Below, piece after piece: positions 7,287 through 15,544 of a DNA stretch of 64,000 nt. This DNA comes from Ramlibacter humi. Its GTDB lineage: Bacteria > Pseudomonadota > Gammaproteobacteria > Burkholderiales > Burkholderiaceae_C. Each line of letters starts with the position of its first letter. Within the stretch, counting starts at the first letter, position 1. The notes below the pieces were generated by a model that saw nothing but the letters and a program-made list of their open reading frames with translations, did not search any database and had not been told where the DNA came from. The DNA lies in contig NZ_SMLK01000006.1 in NCBI RefSeq assembly GCF_004681975.1, positions 186,001-250,000 of the forward strand. Reading direction: 5' to 3'. Position numbers and translations under genes: made by a program.

Positions 7287-8354
7287 ATGCACCGCACCGA
7301 CATCCCCCAAGACTCCCTCGCCGTCCTGCGCGAAGGCGCCTGCATTCCCGCGCACCTGCTGGCGCTCGACGCCGACCGGCAACTCGACGAGCGCCGCCAG
7401 CGCGCGCTCACGCGCTACTACCTGGACGCGGGCGCGGGCGGCGTCGCCGTCGGCGTGCACTCGACGCAGTTCGCCATCCGCGACGTCGGCCTGTACGAGC
7501 CGGTGCTGGAACTCGCGATGCGCACCGCGAAAGAGTGGGAACCCATCGGCGGCAAGCGCCCGCTGTTCATGGTCGCGGGCCTGGCGGGCCGCACCGGGCA
7601 GGCGGTGCGCGAAGCGGGCATCGCGCGCGGCCTGGGCTACCACGCCGCGCTGCTCAGCCTGGCCGCGATGAAAGGTTCGTCCGAAGACGAGCTCATCGCG
7701 CACTGCGGGAAGGTCGCGGCGGAAATGCCGCTCGTGGGCTTCTACCTGCAGCCCGCCGTCGGCGGCATCCACCTGCCCGCTTCGTTCTGGCAGCGCTTCG
7801 CCGCCATCGACAACGTGGTTGCGATCAAGATGGCGCCCTTCCACCGCTACCGCACGCTGGACGTCATCCGCGGCGTCATCGCGGCGAAGGCGGAAGACCG
7901 CGTGACGCTGTACACCGGCAACGACGACCACATCGTGATGGACCTGCTGGCGCCTTTCACCTTCATGCGCGAAGGCCGGCCTGTGACGGCGCGCATCCGC
8001 GGCGGGCTGCTGGGCCACTGGAGCGTGTGGACGCAGCGCGCGGTGGAACTGCTGCAACGCATCCATGCGGCCGTCGACGCGGGCCAGGTGCCGGCCGACC
8101 TGCTGGCGCTGGACGCGCAGGTGACCGACTGCAATGCGGCGCTGTTCGACGTGGCGCACGACTTCCACGGCTGCATCGCCGGCTGCCACGAGATCCTGCG
8201 CCGCCAGGGCCTGCTGGAAGGCACCTGGTGCCTGGACCCGAACGAAGGACTGAGCCCCGGCCAGGCCGAAGCGCTGACGCGCGTGGCGCGCGACTACCCG
8301 CACCTGGTCGACGACGATTTCGTGTCGAAGCACCGCGCGCGCTGGCTCAGCTGA
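7287..8354 (+). CDS. DapA/NAL superfamily aldolase-like protein
   Basis: 355 residues of the dihydrodipicolinate synthase/N-acetylneuraminate lyase superfamily (class I aldolase, TIM barrel). The probable Schiff-base lysine is in VVAIKMAPF near residue 180, and the preceding strand VGFYLQPAVGG holds the family tyrosine. The N-terminal motif region (GGVAVGVHSTQF) departs from the usual GTTGE-like pattern, and the protein is about 50 residues longer than DapA. The gene context (uptake system, epimerase, enolase-like enzyme) argues for a catabolic aldolase or dehydratase acting on a keto-acid rather than lysine synthesis. ATG at 7287, one base after the upstream stop. Confidence 0.75.
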   Translation: MHRTDIPQDSLAVLREGACIPAHLLALDADRQLDERRQRALTRYYLDAGAGGVAVGVHSTQFAIRDVGLYEPVLELAMRTAKEWEPIGGKRPLFMVAGLAGRTGQAVREAGIARGLGYHAALLSLAAMKGSSEDELIAHCGKVAAEMPLVGFYLQPAVGGIHLPASFWQRFAAIDNVVAIKMAPFHRYRTLDVIRGVIAAKAEDRVTLYTGNDDHIVMDLLAPFTFMREGRPVTARIRGGLLGHWSVWTQRAVELLQRIHAAVDAGQVPADLLALDAQVTDCNAALFDVAHDFHGCIAGCHEILRRQGLLEGTWCLDPNEGLSPGQAEALTRVARDYPHLVDDDFVSKHRARWLS

Positions 8355-8379
8355 AGCTCTTCGGTCAGGGCAAGCCTCG

Positions 8380-8408
8380 TTGACAGCCGAACGCCCCGCC
8401 CATAAAGT
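8380..8408 (+). promoter_or_regulatory. Candidate sigma70 promoter for tctCBA
   Basis: Perfect -35 TTGACA at 8380-8385, then 17 bases, then TAAAGT (8403-8408) as a weaker -10. It lies in the 97-bp gap between the aldolase-like gene and tctC and would allow separate transcription of the transporter genes. Confidence 0.55.
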
Positions 8409-8451
8409 GCGCGGAATTCACCAGTTGGGGAATTGCACAGGAGACACCCAC

Positions 8452-9456
8452 ATGCAGAAGCGCTTCTTCCTCGCCGCCCTCGCGGCCGCCACCCTGACCG
8501 TCGCCGGCCCCGCCGCCGCCCAGAACTGGAAGCCCACGCGGCCGATCAACCTGATCGTGCCGTGGGCCGCCGGCGGCTCCACCGACCAGGTCACGCGCGT
8601 CACCGCGGCCGAGCTGGAGAAAGCGCTGGGCCAGACCATCGTGATCGTCAACCAGCCGGGCGCTTCCGGCGCCATCGGCACCAAGAGCGCGCTGGACGCG
8701 CCCAAGGACGGCTACACCTGGACCGCCGGCGCCGCGCAGGACCTGGGCGCCTACCAGGCGCTGGGTTCGGTGAACACCAACATCAAGGACTGGCACCTGT
8801 TCCTGAACGTGGCCAACATCCAGGTGATCGGCGTGAACCCGCAGCGCCCCTGGAAGAACGCCAAGGAACTGCTGGACGACATGAAGGCCAGGCCGGGCCA
8901 GATCAGCGTGGCCACCGCGGGCGTGACGTCCGCGGCGCACGCGGCGATGGACGAGATCGTCAAGGCCACCGGCGTGAAGTACAAGGAAGTCTCCTACGAC
9001 GGCGGCAACCCCGCGGTGGTGGCCACCGTCGCCGGCGAAGCCGACCTCACCACCCAGCTGGCGGTGGAGCAGGCCGACATGATCCGCGGCAAGCGCCTGC
9101 GCCCGCTGGCCACCGTCAGCGACAAGCCGCTGGAGCTGGAAGGCTTCGGCACCATTCCGCCGCTGTCGCAGACGGTGCCCCACTTCACCGCGCCGGCCAA
9201 CTACTTCGGCATCTTCCTGCCCAAGGGCGTGCCCGACGAAGTGGTCAAGACGCTGGAGAAGATCTGGGCCGAGCAGATGCCCAAGAGCGAAGCGCTGAAG
9301 AAGTACGCCACCAGCCGCGGCGCGCTGTACAACCCGCTGGCCGGCGACGCCGCGCAAAAGGCCGTGTTCCCGGCCGTGCAGTCCAACGCCTGGAACCTGC
9401 ACAACAGCGGCAAGACCAAGGTGTCGCCGGACACGGTGGGCATCCCCAAGCCCTGA
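8452..9456 (+). CDS. Tripartite tricarboxylate transporter substrate-binding protein (TctC/Bug family)
   Basis: Periplasmic solute receptor of 334 residues. It has a signal peptide (MQKRFFLAALAAATLTVAGPAAAQ, probable cleavage after AAAQ) and the Bug-family start NWKPTRPINLIVPWAAGGSTD, whose VPWAAGGSTD loop contacts a substrate carboxylate. AGGAG at 8439-8443 supports the ATG at 8452. It overlaps tctB by one base. Bug proteins bind carboxylates such as tricarboxylates, nicotinate or aromatic acids; the ligand here is not evident. It is encoded next to its own TctAB permease, unlike many orphan Bug genes. Confidence 0.9.
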   Translation: MQKRFFLAALAAATLTVAGPAAAQNWKPTRPINLIVPWAAGGSTDQVTRVTAAELEKALGQTIVIVNQPGASGAIGTKSALDAPKDGYTWTAGAAQDLGAYQALGSVNTNIKDWHLFLNVANIQVIGVNPQRPWKNAKELLDDMKARPGQISVATAGVTSAAHAAMDEIVKATGVKYKEVSYDGGNPAVVATVAGEADLTTQLAVEQADMIRGKRLRPLATVSDKPLELEGFGTIPPLSQTVPHFTAPANYFGIFLPKGVPDEVVKTLEKIWAEQMPKSEALKKYATSRGALYNPLAGDAAQKAVFPAVQSNAWNLHNSGKTKVSPDTVGIPKP

Positions 9457-10010
9457 TGTCCGCGGCGAACGACGAAACGGTGGACCACGGGGACGACGAC
9501 GCCCCCCGTCCGCCACGGTCCGACCTCAAGGACGCGGTCGTCTGGATCGCGCTGGGCGTGGCCACGCTCGTGGGCTCCGTCACCATGGACCGCCTGCAGG
9601 GCCAGAACATCAATCCGTACACGGTGCCGGGCCTGCTGCCCGGCCTGCTGGCCATCGCGATGATCCTGCTGGGCGGCGTGCTCGCCGTGCGCAGCTGGGA
9701 ACGCGGCGCGCTGCGGCAGGCACTGCCGGCCGCGTCGGCCGCGCTGCGCGAGGAGCGCATGCGCATCGGCGTCGTGGCCGCCCTGTGCATTGGCTACGGC
9801 ATGGTGCTGATCGGCCACGGCCTCCCGTTCTGGCTCGCGTCCGGCCTGTACGTCACCGCGTCCATCCTGATCGTCAGGCGGCTGAGCCGCGATCCCGTGC
9901 AGCGCCAACTGGGCCCCAAGGCCTGGGTGCTGGCGGCGGTCATCGGCTTCGCCGCTTCCCTCACCATCCACCTCGTGTTCCAGGAAGTGTTCCTGGTGCG
10001 CATGCCCTGA
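9456..10010 (+). CDS. Tripartite tricarboxylate transporter small membrane subunit (TctB)
   Basis: 184 residues with a hydrophilic N-terminal tail rich in Asp and Pro and then about four hydrophobic segments: AVVWIALGVATLVG, GLLPGLLAIAMILLGG, RIGVVAALCIGYGMVLIG, and WVLAAVIGFAASLTIHLVF. This is the TctB architecture: it partners TctA in the inner membrane. Start ATG at 9456 overlaps the tctC stop (TGATG), implying translational coupling. Confidence 0.88.
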   Translation: MSAANDETVDHGDDDAPRPPRSDLKDAVVWIALGVATLVGSVTMDRLQGQNINPYTVPGLLPGLLAIAMILLGGVLAVRSWERGALRQALPAASAALREERMRIGVVAALCIGYGMVLIGHGLPFWLASGLYVTASILIVRRLSRDPVQRQLGPKAWVLAAVIGFAASLTIHLVFQEVFLVRMP

Positions 10011-10025
10011 CCTGACGTTCCTCCG

Positions 10026-11558
10026 ATGCAAGGCCTGAACGACCTCCTCCACGCCTGGGGCAGCTTCATGAACCCGATGACGCTGCTCTATGGGCTGGGC
10101 GGCGCCTTCGTCGGCATCGTGATGGGCATCCTGCCCGGCCTGTCGGCCACGCTGGCCATCGCGCTGCTGACCACGCTGACCATCAAGCTGGAAGCGCACG
10201 TGGCCATCCTGGTCCTGATCTGTTCGTACGTGGGCGCGCTGTACGGCGGCTCGCGCACGGCCATCCTGCTGAACATTCCCGGCACCGCGGCCAACGCGGC
10301 GTCGTGCGCCGACGGCTACGCGCTGGCCAAGCAGGGCAAGGCGGGCTACGCCATCGGCATCGCGACGTCGGGCGCTTTCGTCTCGACGCTCATCGGCGTG
10401 ATCTGCCTCGCCCTCTTCACGCCGCTGCTGGCCGAAGTGGCGCTGCAGTTCGGCGCGTTCGAATTCTTCTGGCTGGCGCTCTTCGGCGTCACCATGTCCG
10501 GCAGCATCGTCGGTAACGACCCGCTCAAGGGCTGGCTGATGGGCCTGCTCGGCCTGCTGCTGGCGCAGGTCGGGCAGGAGGGCCTTTATGCGTACAACCG
10601 CTTCACCTTCGGCTGGGACGAACTGGCCGGCGGCATCGGCCTCATCCCCGCGCTGGTGGGCGCGTTCGGCCTGGCCGAGGTGCTGACCACGCTGGCCGAC
10701 CCGGTGGAGCGCAAGATCATCGAGATGAAAGACTCGGTGCTGCCGCGCTGGAAGGAGATCATCACCTACAAGTGGACCGTGCTGCGCTCGGGGATCATCG
10801 GCGTGCTCACGGGCCTGCTGCCCGGCGTGGGCGAGGACGCCGGCGCCTGGGTGTCGTACGCGGCGGCCAAGTCGGTGAGCAAGGAGCCCGAGAAGTTCGG
10901 CAAGGGGTCCATCGACGGCCTCATGGCCGCCGAGACGGGCGACATGTCGTCCATCCCGGGCCACATCATCCCGTCGCTGGCGCTGGGCATCCCCGGCTCG
11001 GCGCCGTCCGCGGTGCTGATGGCCGCCATGATCATCCACGGCGTGCAGCCCGGGCCGATGCTGATGATCCAGAACCCGCACTTCGTCTACCAGGTGGTGG
11101 CGATGACCACGCTGGCGTCGCTGGCCATCCTGTTCTTCGGCCTGTTCGGCGTGCGGCCGCTGCTGCACGTGCTGAAGGTGCCGCGCGCCATCCTGATGCC
11201 CATCGTGTTCGTGCTGTGCACGGTCGGCGCTTTCGCCACCGCGTCGCGCCTGTTCGACGTCTACACCATGCTGTTCATCGGCGTGCTGGCGTTCTTCCTG
11301 CGCCGCCGCGGCTACGAGATGGCGCCGCTGGTGCTGGGCCTGGTGCTGGGCCCGCTGCTGGACAAGAGCCTGCGCCGCGCGCTGGTCATCTCCGACGGCA
11401 GCCTGGGCCCGTTCTTCACCCGGCCGATCTCCATGGTGTTCGCCGCCGTCACCATCTTCACCATCCTGCTGTACGTGCCGCAGTTCAAGTCGGCGGTGAA
11501 CCGCGTCAAGGCCGCGGCCTTCGGCGGCGTGCGCTCGCTGCTCGGCCGCCGCGCCTGA
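10026..11558 (+). CDS. Tripartite tricarboxylate transporter large permease subunit (TctA)
   Basis: 510 residues, typical TctA length, with about eleven to twelve hydrophobic segments. Family signatures are plain: GIVMGILPGLSATLAIALL near residue 35, YGGSRTAILLNIPGTAA near residue 74, and the second repeat GLLPGVGEDAGAWVSY with GHIIPSLALGIPGSAPSAV. These two proline/glycine-rich half-repeats form the transport path. It lies 15 bases after tctB in the same operon. Together with TctC and TctB it forms a cation-coupled carboxylate uptake system. Confidence 0.93.
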   Translation: MQGLNDLLHAWGSFMNPMTLLYGLGGAFVGIVMGILPGLSATLAIALLTTLTIKLEAHVAILVLICSYVGALYGGSRTAILLNIPGTAANAASCADGYALAKQGKAGYAIGIATSGAFVSTLIGVICLALFTPLLAEVALQFGAFEFFWLALFGVTMSGSIVGNDPLKGWLMGLLGLLLAQVGQEGLYAYNRFTFGWDELAGGIGLIPALVGAFGLAEVLTTLADPVERKIIEMKDSVLPRWKEIITYKWTVLRSGIIGVLTGLLPGVGEDAGAWVSYAAAKSVSKEPEKFGKGSIDGLMAAETGDMSSIPGHIIPSLALGIPGSAPSAVLMAAMIIHGVQPGPMLMIQNPHFVYQVVAMTTLASLAILFFGLFGVRPLLHVLKVPRAILMPIVFVLCTVGAFATASRLFDVYTMLFIGVLAFFLRRRGYEMAPLVLGLVLGPLLDKSLRRALVISDGSLGPFFTRPISMVFAAVTIFTILLYVPQFKSAVNRVKAAAFGGVRSLLGRRA

Positions 11559-11571
11559 CCCGGCGCCCGCC

Positions 11572-12417
11572 ATGCGCATCGCGCTCTGCAACGAAGTCCT
11601 GCAGCCGCTGCAGTTCGAGGACCAGTGCCGCCTGGCGGCGGCCATGGGCTACGACGGGCTGGAGGTTGCGCCCTTCACGCTGGCCGAAGACCCGCTGAAG
11701 ATCAGCGACGCGCAGGCCGCCGCGTTCCGCCGCACCGCGGCCGAAGAAGGCCTCGAGATCACGGGACTGCATTGGTTGCTGGTGGCGCCGGCGGGCCTGT
11801 CGATGGTGAGCGACGACGCCGCGGTGCGTGAACGCACCGCGGCCGCGATGGAGCGCCTGGTGGACCTGTGCGCCGCGCTCGGCGGCCGCTACCTGGTGCA
11901 CGGCTCGCCCAGGCAGCGCAGCGTGCCGCCCGGCGGCACGCGCGAGCAGGCGTGGGACCGTTCGCGTGAATGCCTGGCCCGCGCCGCGGCGCGGGCGCAG
12001 GCTTGCGGCCTCACCTATTGCCTGGAGCCGCTGTCGCCACGCGAGACAGACATGTTCAACACCGTGGAGGAAGCGGTGCGCATGGTCGAAGAGATCGGCT
12101 CGCCGGCGCTCAAGACCATGATCGATTGCAGCGCCGCCGGCCAGGCCGAGAGCGAGCCCGTGCACGAGCTGATGGCGCGCTGGATGCCCACCGGCCACAT
12201 CGCGCACGTGCAGGTCAACGACCCCAATCGCCGCGGCCCGGGACAAGGCGCCCTCAAGTTCGAACCCATCCTCTCCACGCTGCTGCAGATGAACGTGCAG
12301 GGCCACTACGGCCACTGGATCGCCGTCGAGCCGTTCGACTACGTGCCCGACGGGCCGGGCTGCGCGGCACGCGCCATCGGCTTCCTGCGCGGCGTGCTGG
12401 AGTGCATCGATGACTGA
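11572..12417 (+). CDS. Sugar phosphate isomerase/epimerase family TIM-barrel protein
   Basis: 281 residues of the xylose-isomerase-like/AP endonuclease family 2 fold. Likely metal ligands sit at strand ends: LEPLSPRETD (Glu), TMIDCSAAGQ (Asp), GHIAHVQVNDPNRRGPGQG (His and Asp) and IAVEPFDY (Glu). The GPGQG stretch resembles hydroxypyruvate isomerase and IolE-like enzymes. Gene position between tctA (13 bp) and the enolase-like gene (8 bp overlap) places it in the catabolic pathway. Probable role: isomerisation or epimerisation of a keto-sugar acid; the precise substrate is unknown. Confidence 0.8.
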   Translation: MRIALCNEVLQPLQFEDQCRLAAAMGYDGLEVAPFTLAEDPLKISDAQAAAFRRTAAEEGLEITGLHWLLVAPAGLSMVSDDAAVRERTAAAMERLVDLCAALGGRYLVHGSPRQRSVPPGGTREQAWDRSRECLARAAARAQACGLTYCLEPLSPRETDMFNTVEEAVRMVEEIGSPALKTMIDCSAAGQAESEPVHELMARWMPTGHIAHVQVNDPNRRGPGQGALKFEPILSTLLQMNVQGHYGHWIAVEPFDYVPDGPGCAARAIGFLRGVLECIDD

Positions 12418-13822
12418 CACCGCACCGCTGTTCCGCATCGCGGACATCGAGCTGTACGAGCGGCCGGTGCAGCTGCGCATGCCGTTCCGCTTCGGCGTGG
12501 TCACGCTGCGCGAGGCACCGCAGGCTTTCGCGCGCGCCCGAATTGAATTGCCCGGCGGCCGCAGCGGCTGGGGCGCGGCCGCCGAGCTGATGGCGCCCAA
12601 GTGGTTCGACAAGAACCTGCAGCTGTCCAACGAAGACAACTTCGACCAGCTGCGGCGCGTGCTGCGCATGGCGCGCGAGGCTTACCTCTGCGACAAGTCG
12701 CCGGCCACCGCATTCGGCCATTTCGCGCGCCACTTCGACGCCCACCAGGCCGCGGCGGCGCGCGAAGGCTTCAACCCGCTGCTGGCCAGCTACGGGCCGG
12801 CGCTGCTGGACCGCGCGGTGCTCGATGCGCTGTGCCGCCTGCAAGGCATCTCTTTCTACGACGCGATCCGCGGCAACGTGGCCGGCATCGGCCCGGGCCG
12901 CCGCGAGTTCGAAGGGCTGGGCATCGACAGCTTCCTGGCCTCGCTGCAACCGCATGCCGACATCGAGGCGCGCCACACGGTGGGCCTGGTCGATGCCATC
13001 ACCGCCGCCGACCTCACCGAGCCGGTCAACGACGGCCTGCCCGAGACACTGGAGCAGGTGGTCGCGACGTACGGCCACCGCTGGTTCAAGCTGAAGGTCG
13101 GCGGCAAGGTCGATGCGGACCTGCAGCGCCTTTCCGCCATCGCGGGCGTGCTGGACCGCCTGCCGCATCCGTACTTCGCTTCCCTCGACGGCAACGAGCA
13201 GTACGAGTCGGCCGCCGGCATCGCCGAACTGGTGGCCGCCATCCGCGCCACGCCCGCGCTCAGCCGCCTGTGGTTGTCCATCGTGTTCATCGAACAGCCC
13301 ATCACGCGCAAGCTGGCGCTGCGGGAAGACCTGCGCGCGGACGGCCTGGGCAAGCCGGTGATCGTGGACGAGTCCGACGGCGAACTCGACTCCTTCGTGC
13401 AGGCGCGCGAGCGCGGCTACGCCGGCGTGTCGTCCAAGACCTGCAAGGGCTTCTACAAGTCGCTGCTCAATGGCGCGCGCTGCGCGGCCTGGAACCGCGA
13501 AGCCGGCAAGCCCGTTTACTTTCTCTCGGCGGAAGACCTGACCACGCAAGCCGGCCTGTCGGTGCAGCAGGACCTCGCGCTGGTGAACCTGCTGGGCATC
13601 CGCCACGTGGAGCGCAACGGCCACCACTACGTCGATGGCATGGCCGCCTTGCCCCAAAGCGAGCAGCAGGCTTTCCTGGACGCGCACTCGGACCTGTACG
13701 AGCGCAGCCACGGCGCCGTGCGGCTGAAGATCCGCGAAGGCCGGCTGGCCATCGCCTCGCTCGCCGCGCCTGGTTTCGCGAGCGGCGCGCTGCCGGATTT
13801 CGGGGCGATGCGCGCTCTTTGA
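12410..13822 (+). CDS. Enolase superfamily enzyme (mandelate racemase/muconate lactonizing-like)
   Basis: 470 residues. The capping domain is N-terminal; the barrel carries WFKLKVGGK (KxK, Lys227/Lys229), SLDGNEQYE, FIEQPI and VIVDESDGE (probable Mg2+ ligands Asp, Glu and Asp/Glu). A lysine-bearing motif, VSSKTCKG, sits on the opposite side. This acid/base layout fits the MLE-type subgroup: proton abstraction alpha to a carboxylate, giving racemisation, cycloisomerisation or dehydration. It is longer than typical MLE/MR members (about 370), mainly in the first half. It overlaps the isomerase gene by 8 bp and is the last gene of the cluster. Confidence 0.8.
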   Translation: MTDTAPLFRIADIELYERPVQLRMPFRFGVVTLREAPQAFARARIELPGGRSGWGAAAELMAPKWFDKNLQLSNEDNFDQLRRVLRMAREAYLCDKSPATAFGHFARHFDAHQAAAAREGFNPLLASYGPALLDRAVLDALCRLQGISFYDAIRGNVAGIGPGRREFEGLGIDSFLASLQPHADIEARHTVGLVDAITAADLTEPVNDGLPETLEQVVATYGHRWFKLKVGGKVDADLQRLSAIAGVLDRLPHPYFASLDGNEQYESAAGIAELVAAIRATPALSRLWLSIVFIEQPITRKLALREDLRADGLGKPVIVDESDGELDSFVQARERGYAGVSSKTCKGFYKSLLNGARCAAWNREAGKPVYFLSAEDLTTQAGLSVQQDLALVNLLGIRHVERNGHHYVDGMAALPQSEQQAFLDAHSDLYERSHGAVRLKIREGRLAIASLAAPGFASGALPDFGAMRAL

Positions 13823-13835
13823 GCGCTGGTCGAAA

Positions 13836-13960
13836 GCGGACACCCTTACGCAGAGAACGCAGAGGATTCGCGGAGCTCGCAAAGAAAACCTTCATTTGTT
13901 TTCTTTGGCTCCCCGGCGTCCTCTGCGAAACCTCTGCGCCCTCTGCGTACGGGTGTCCGC
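13836..13960. repeat. 125-bp inverted repeat element
   Basis: Outer arms GCGGACACCC (13836-13845) and GGGTGTCCGC (13951-13960) are exact complements. Inside lie CGCAGAG-type repeats on both sides (ACGCAGAGAACGCAGAGGATTCGCGGAG against CTCTGCGAAACCTCTGCGCCCTCTGCGT). The centre is a perfect 10-bp stem, CAAAGAAAAC (13880-13889) with GTTTTCTTTG (13898-13907), and an 8-base loop. It fills most of the gap between the catabolic cluster and the YeeE-like gene and could also terminate transcription. Confidence 0.85.
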
Positions 13961-14009
13961 ATTCGCGGCCTCGGTAAAATCACGGCCCTCCCGCACCCGT
14001 GCAGTTCCC

Positions 14010-15149
14010 ATGAACGTCACCCCCGAAACCCTGGTCCAACTCACCCGCCTCGTCGTCTGGGGCGCGCTGCCGCTGGGCCTGCTGCTCGGCGCGCTGGCGC
14101 AGGCCACGCGCTATTGCGTGCGCGGCGGCATCGCCGACTGGGTGACCTTCCAGGGACCCTCGCGCCTGTTCGCGTGGCTGATCTCCGTCGCGGTCGGCGC
14201 GCTCGCGCTGCAAGCCATGATCGCCGGCGGCATGTTCGACGCCACCAGGACGCTGGCGTGGAACGAGCGCCTGTTCTGGTTCTCCAGCCTCGCGGGCGGT
14301 TTCCTGTTCGGCATCGGCATGATGATCGCGCCCGGTTGCCCGCAGCGCTGCCTGGTGAAGGCCGGCTCGGGCGACCTCACCGCGCTGGTGACGCTGCTGG
14401 TGATCGCCGTCACCGCCGCGATGACGCTGCGCGGCGTGCTCGCGGTGCCGCGCACCTCCCTCTTCGATGCCTGGGCGGTGTCGCTGGGCAAGCCGCAGGA
14501 CCTGGGCACGCTGGCCGGCGGCGCGCTGGGCGTGTCCGCCGCCGCGATGCGCGCCGTCATCGCCGTGGCGCTGGCCGTGGTGATCGGCGTGCCGGCCTGG
14601 CGCCTGCGCGCGCGGCTGGAACGCGGCACCTGGATCGCCGGCATCGGCGTCGGGCTGTTGCTGGCAGCGGCTTTCTGGCTGACCGGCCACGTGGGCTTCG
14701 TCGCCGAGCACCCGGAGACGCTGGACGCGGCCTGGCTGGGCACGCAAGGCAAGCGCCCCGAAGGCCTGTCGTTCGTCTCGCCCCTGGCCAACACGCTGGA
14801 CCTGCTGACGCTGTGGACCGACAAGAACACGGTCGCCACCTTCGGCGTGATGCTGTCGCTGGGCATCGTCATCGGCAGCCACCTGGCTTCGCGCGTGCGC
14901 GGCGAGTTCCGCGTGGAATCGTTCCGCACCCAGCGCGAACTGGTCGTCGGCCTGGCGGGTGGCGCGCTCATGGGTTTCGGCGGCGTCACCGCGCTGGGCT
15001 GCTCGGTCGGCAACGGCGTCACCGGCGCCGCGCTGCTGTCCACCGGCTCGCTGCTGGCCGTGGCCGGCATGGTGAGCGGCACGGTGCTGGTGCTGAAGTG
15101 GCAAGGCCGCCGCGACGAGCAGGTGCGCGCGGCCACCGCGCCCGTCTGA
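14010..15149 (+). CDS. YeeE/YedE family membrane transporter
   Basis: 379-residue polytopic membrane protein built of two sulfur-transport (YeeE/YedE) repeats. The repeat signatures with conserved cysteines are visible: IGMMIAPGCPQRCLVKAGSGD in the first half and GFGGVTALGCSVGNGVTGAA in the second. The family (TsuA) takes up thiosulfate or other sulfur/selenium compounds through such cysteines. No TusA- or rhodanese-like partner is adjacent. ATG at 14010; an in-frame extension upstream would run into the inverted repeat and was not used. Confidence 0.85.
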   Translation: MNVTPETLVQLTRLVVWGALPLGLLLGALAQATRYCVRGGIADWVTFQGPSRLFAWLISVAVGALALQAMIAGGMFDATRTLAWNERLFWFSSLAGGFLFGIGMMIAPGCPQRCLVKAGSGDLTALVTLLVIAVTAAMTLRGVLAVPRTSLFDAWAVSLGKPQDLGTLAGGALGVSAAAMRAVIAVALAVVIGVPAWRLRARLERGTWIAGIGVGLLLAAAFWLTGHVGFVAEHPETLDAAWLGTQGKRPEGLSFVSPLANTLDLLTLWTDKNTVATFGVMLSLGIVIGSHLASRVRGEFRVESFRTQRELVVGLAGGALMGFGGVTALGCSVGNGVTGAALLSTGSLLAVAGMVSGTVLVLKWQGRRDEQVRAATAPV

Positions 15150-15153
15150 GCGC

Positions 15154-15345
15154 CTAGGCTTCCTGCAGGCGGAATACCGGGCGGCGTTCGCCCACCGCCG
15201 CGCCGCGGATGCTGCGGATCACCGGCGCGCGCCACGCTTGCAGTTCCGCGCGCTGCTCCTCGTCCAGCCAGCCCAGCTGGTCCATCACTTCCACCGCCGC
15301 CGCGATGGGCAGACCAAGCTGGCCGAAGTGCTGGCGCCCTTGGGT
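15154..15345 (-). pseudogene. Possible C-terminal remnant of an asparaginase II-type gene
   Basis: The minus frame ending with TAG at 15154-15156 reads AAAVEVMDQLGWLDEEQRA, then PVIRSIRGAAVGERRPVF. This resembles the C-terminal helix and strand of asparaginase II-family proteins. Upstream in the same frame the resemblance stops and no start with a ribosome-binding site is found, so at most a decayed tail is left. The match rests on about 50 residues. Confidence 0.35.
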
Positions 15346-15544
15346 CTGGGATTGCGCGTCGTGACGCAGGAGCACGGCGGCGGGCTGGTCGCGCTTCTGC
15401 ACTCGGACGGGCCGGTAGCCTAGGCCGACCGCCGCCGCGTGACCGGGCGTGTCGCCGGCATGCCGGTGACCCTCGAGTGGCACTGAACCCCGCCTTGTCG
15501 CCGCGTTGACGCCGCACGCCGCGCCGCTGACCCACAATCGCCGC
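15346..15544. other. Intergenic region before the carboxylase gene
   Basis: Short open frames exist on both strands, including a plus frame ending at 15423 with RVVTQEHGGG, but none has a start site or a family I recognise. CACAAT at 15533-15538 could be a -10 box very close to the carboxylase start, with TTGACG at 15506-15511 at a poor 21-base spacing. Confidence 0.3.

Noticed and set aside
3934-7671. A 1245-codon plus-strand open frame across terC, the tehA-like gene and the epimerase
   Set aside because: It runs opposite or out of frame to genes with clear motifs and is Arg/Pro/Ala-rich without any domain; it is an effect of high GC.
9201-11645. An 814-codon minus-strand frame opposite tctB and tctA
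   Set aside because: Rich in His/Gln/Arg with no domain; the plus strand encodes the well-recognised TctA permease.
13896-14009. An N-terminal extension of the YeeE-like transporter
   Set aside because: It would be translated from the inverted repeat; the ATG at 14010 gives a normal membrane-protein start.
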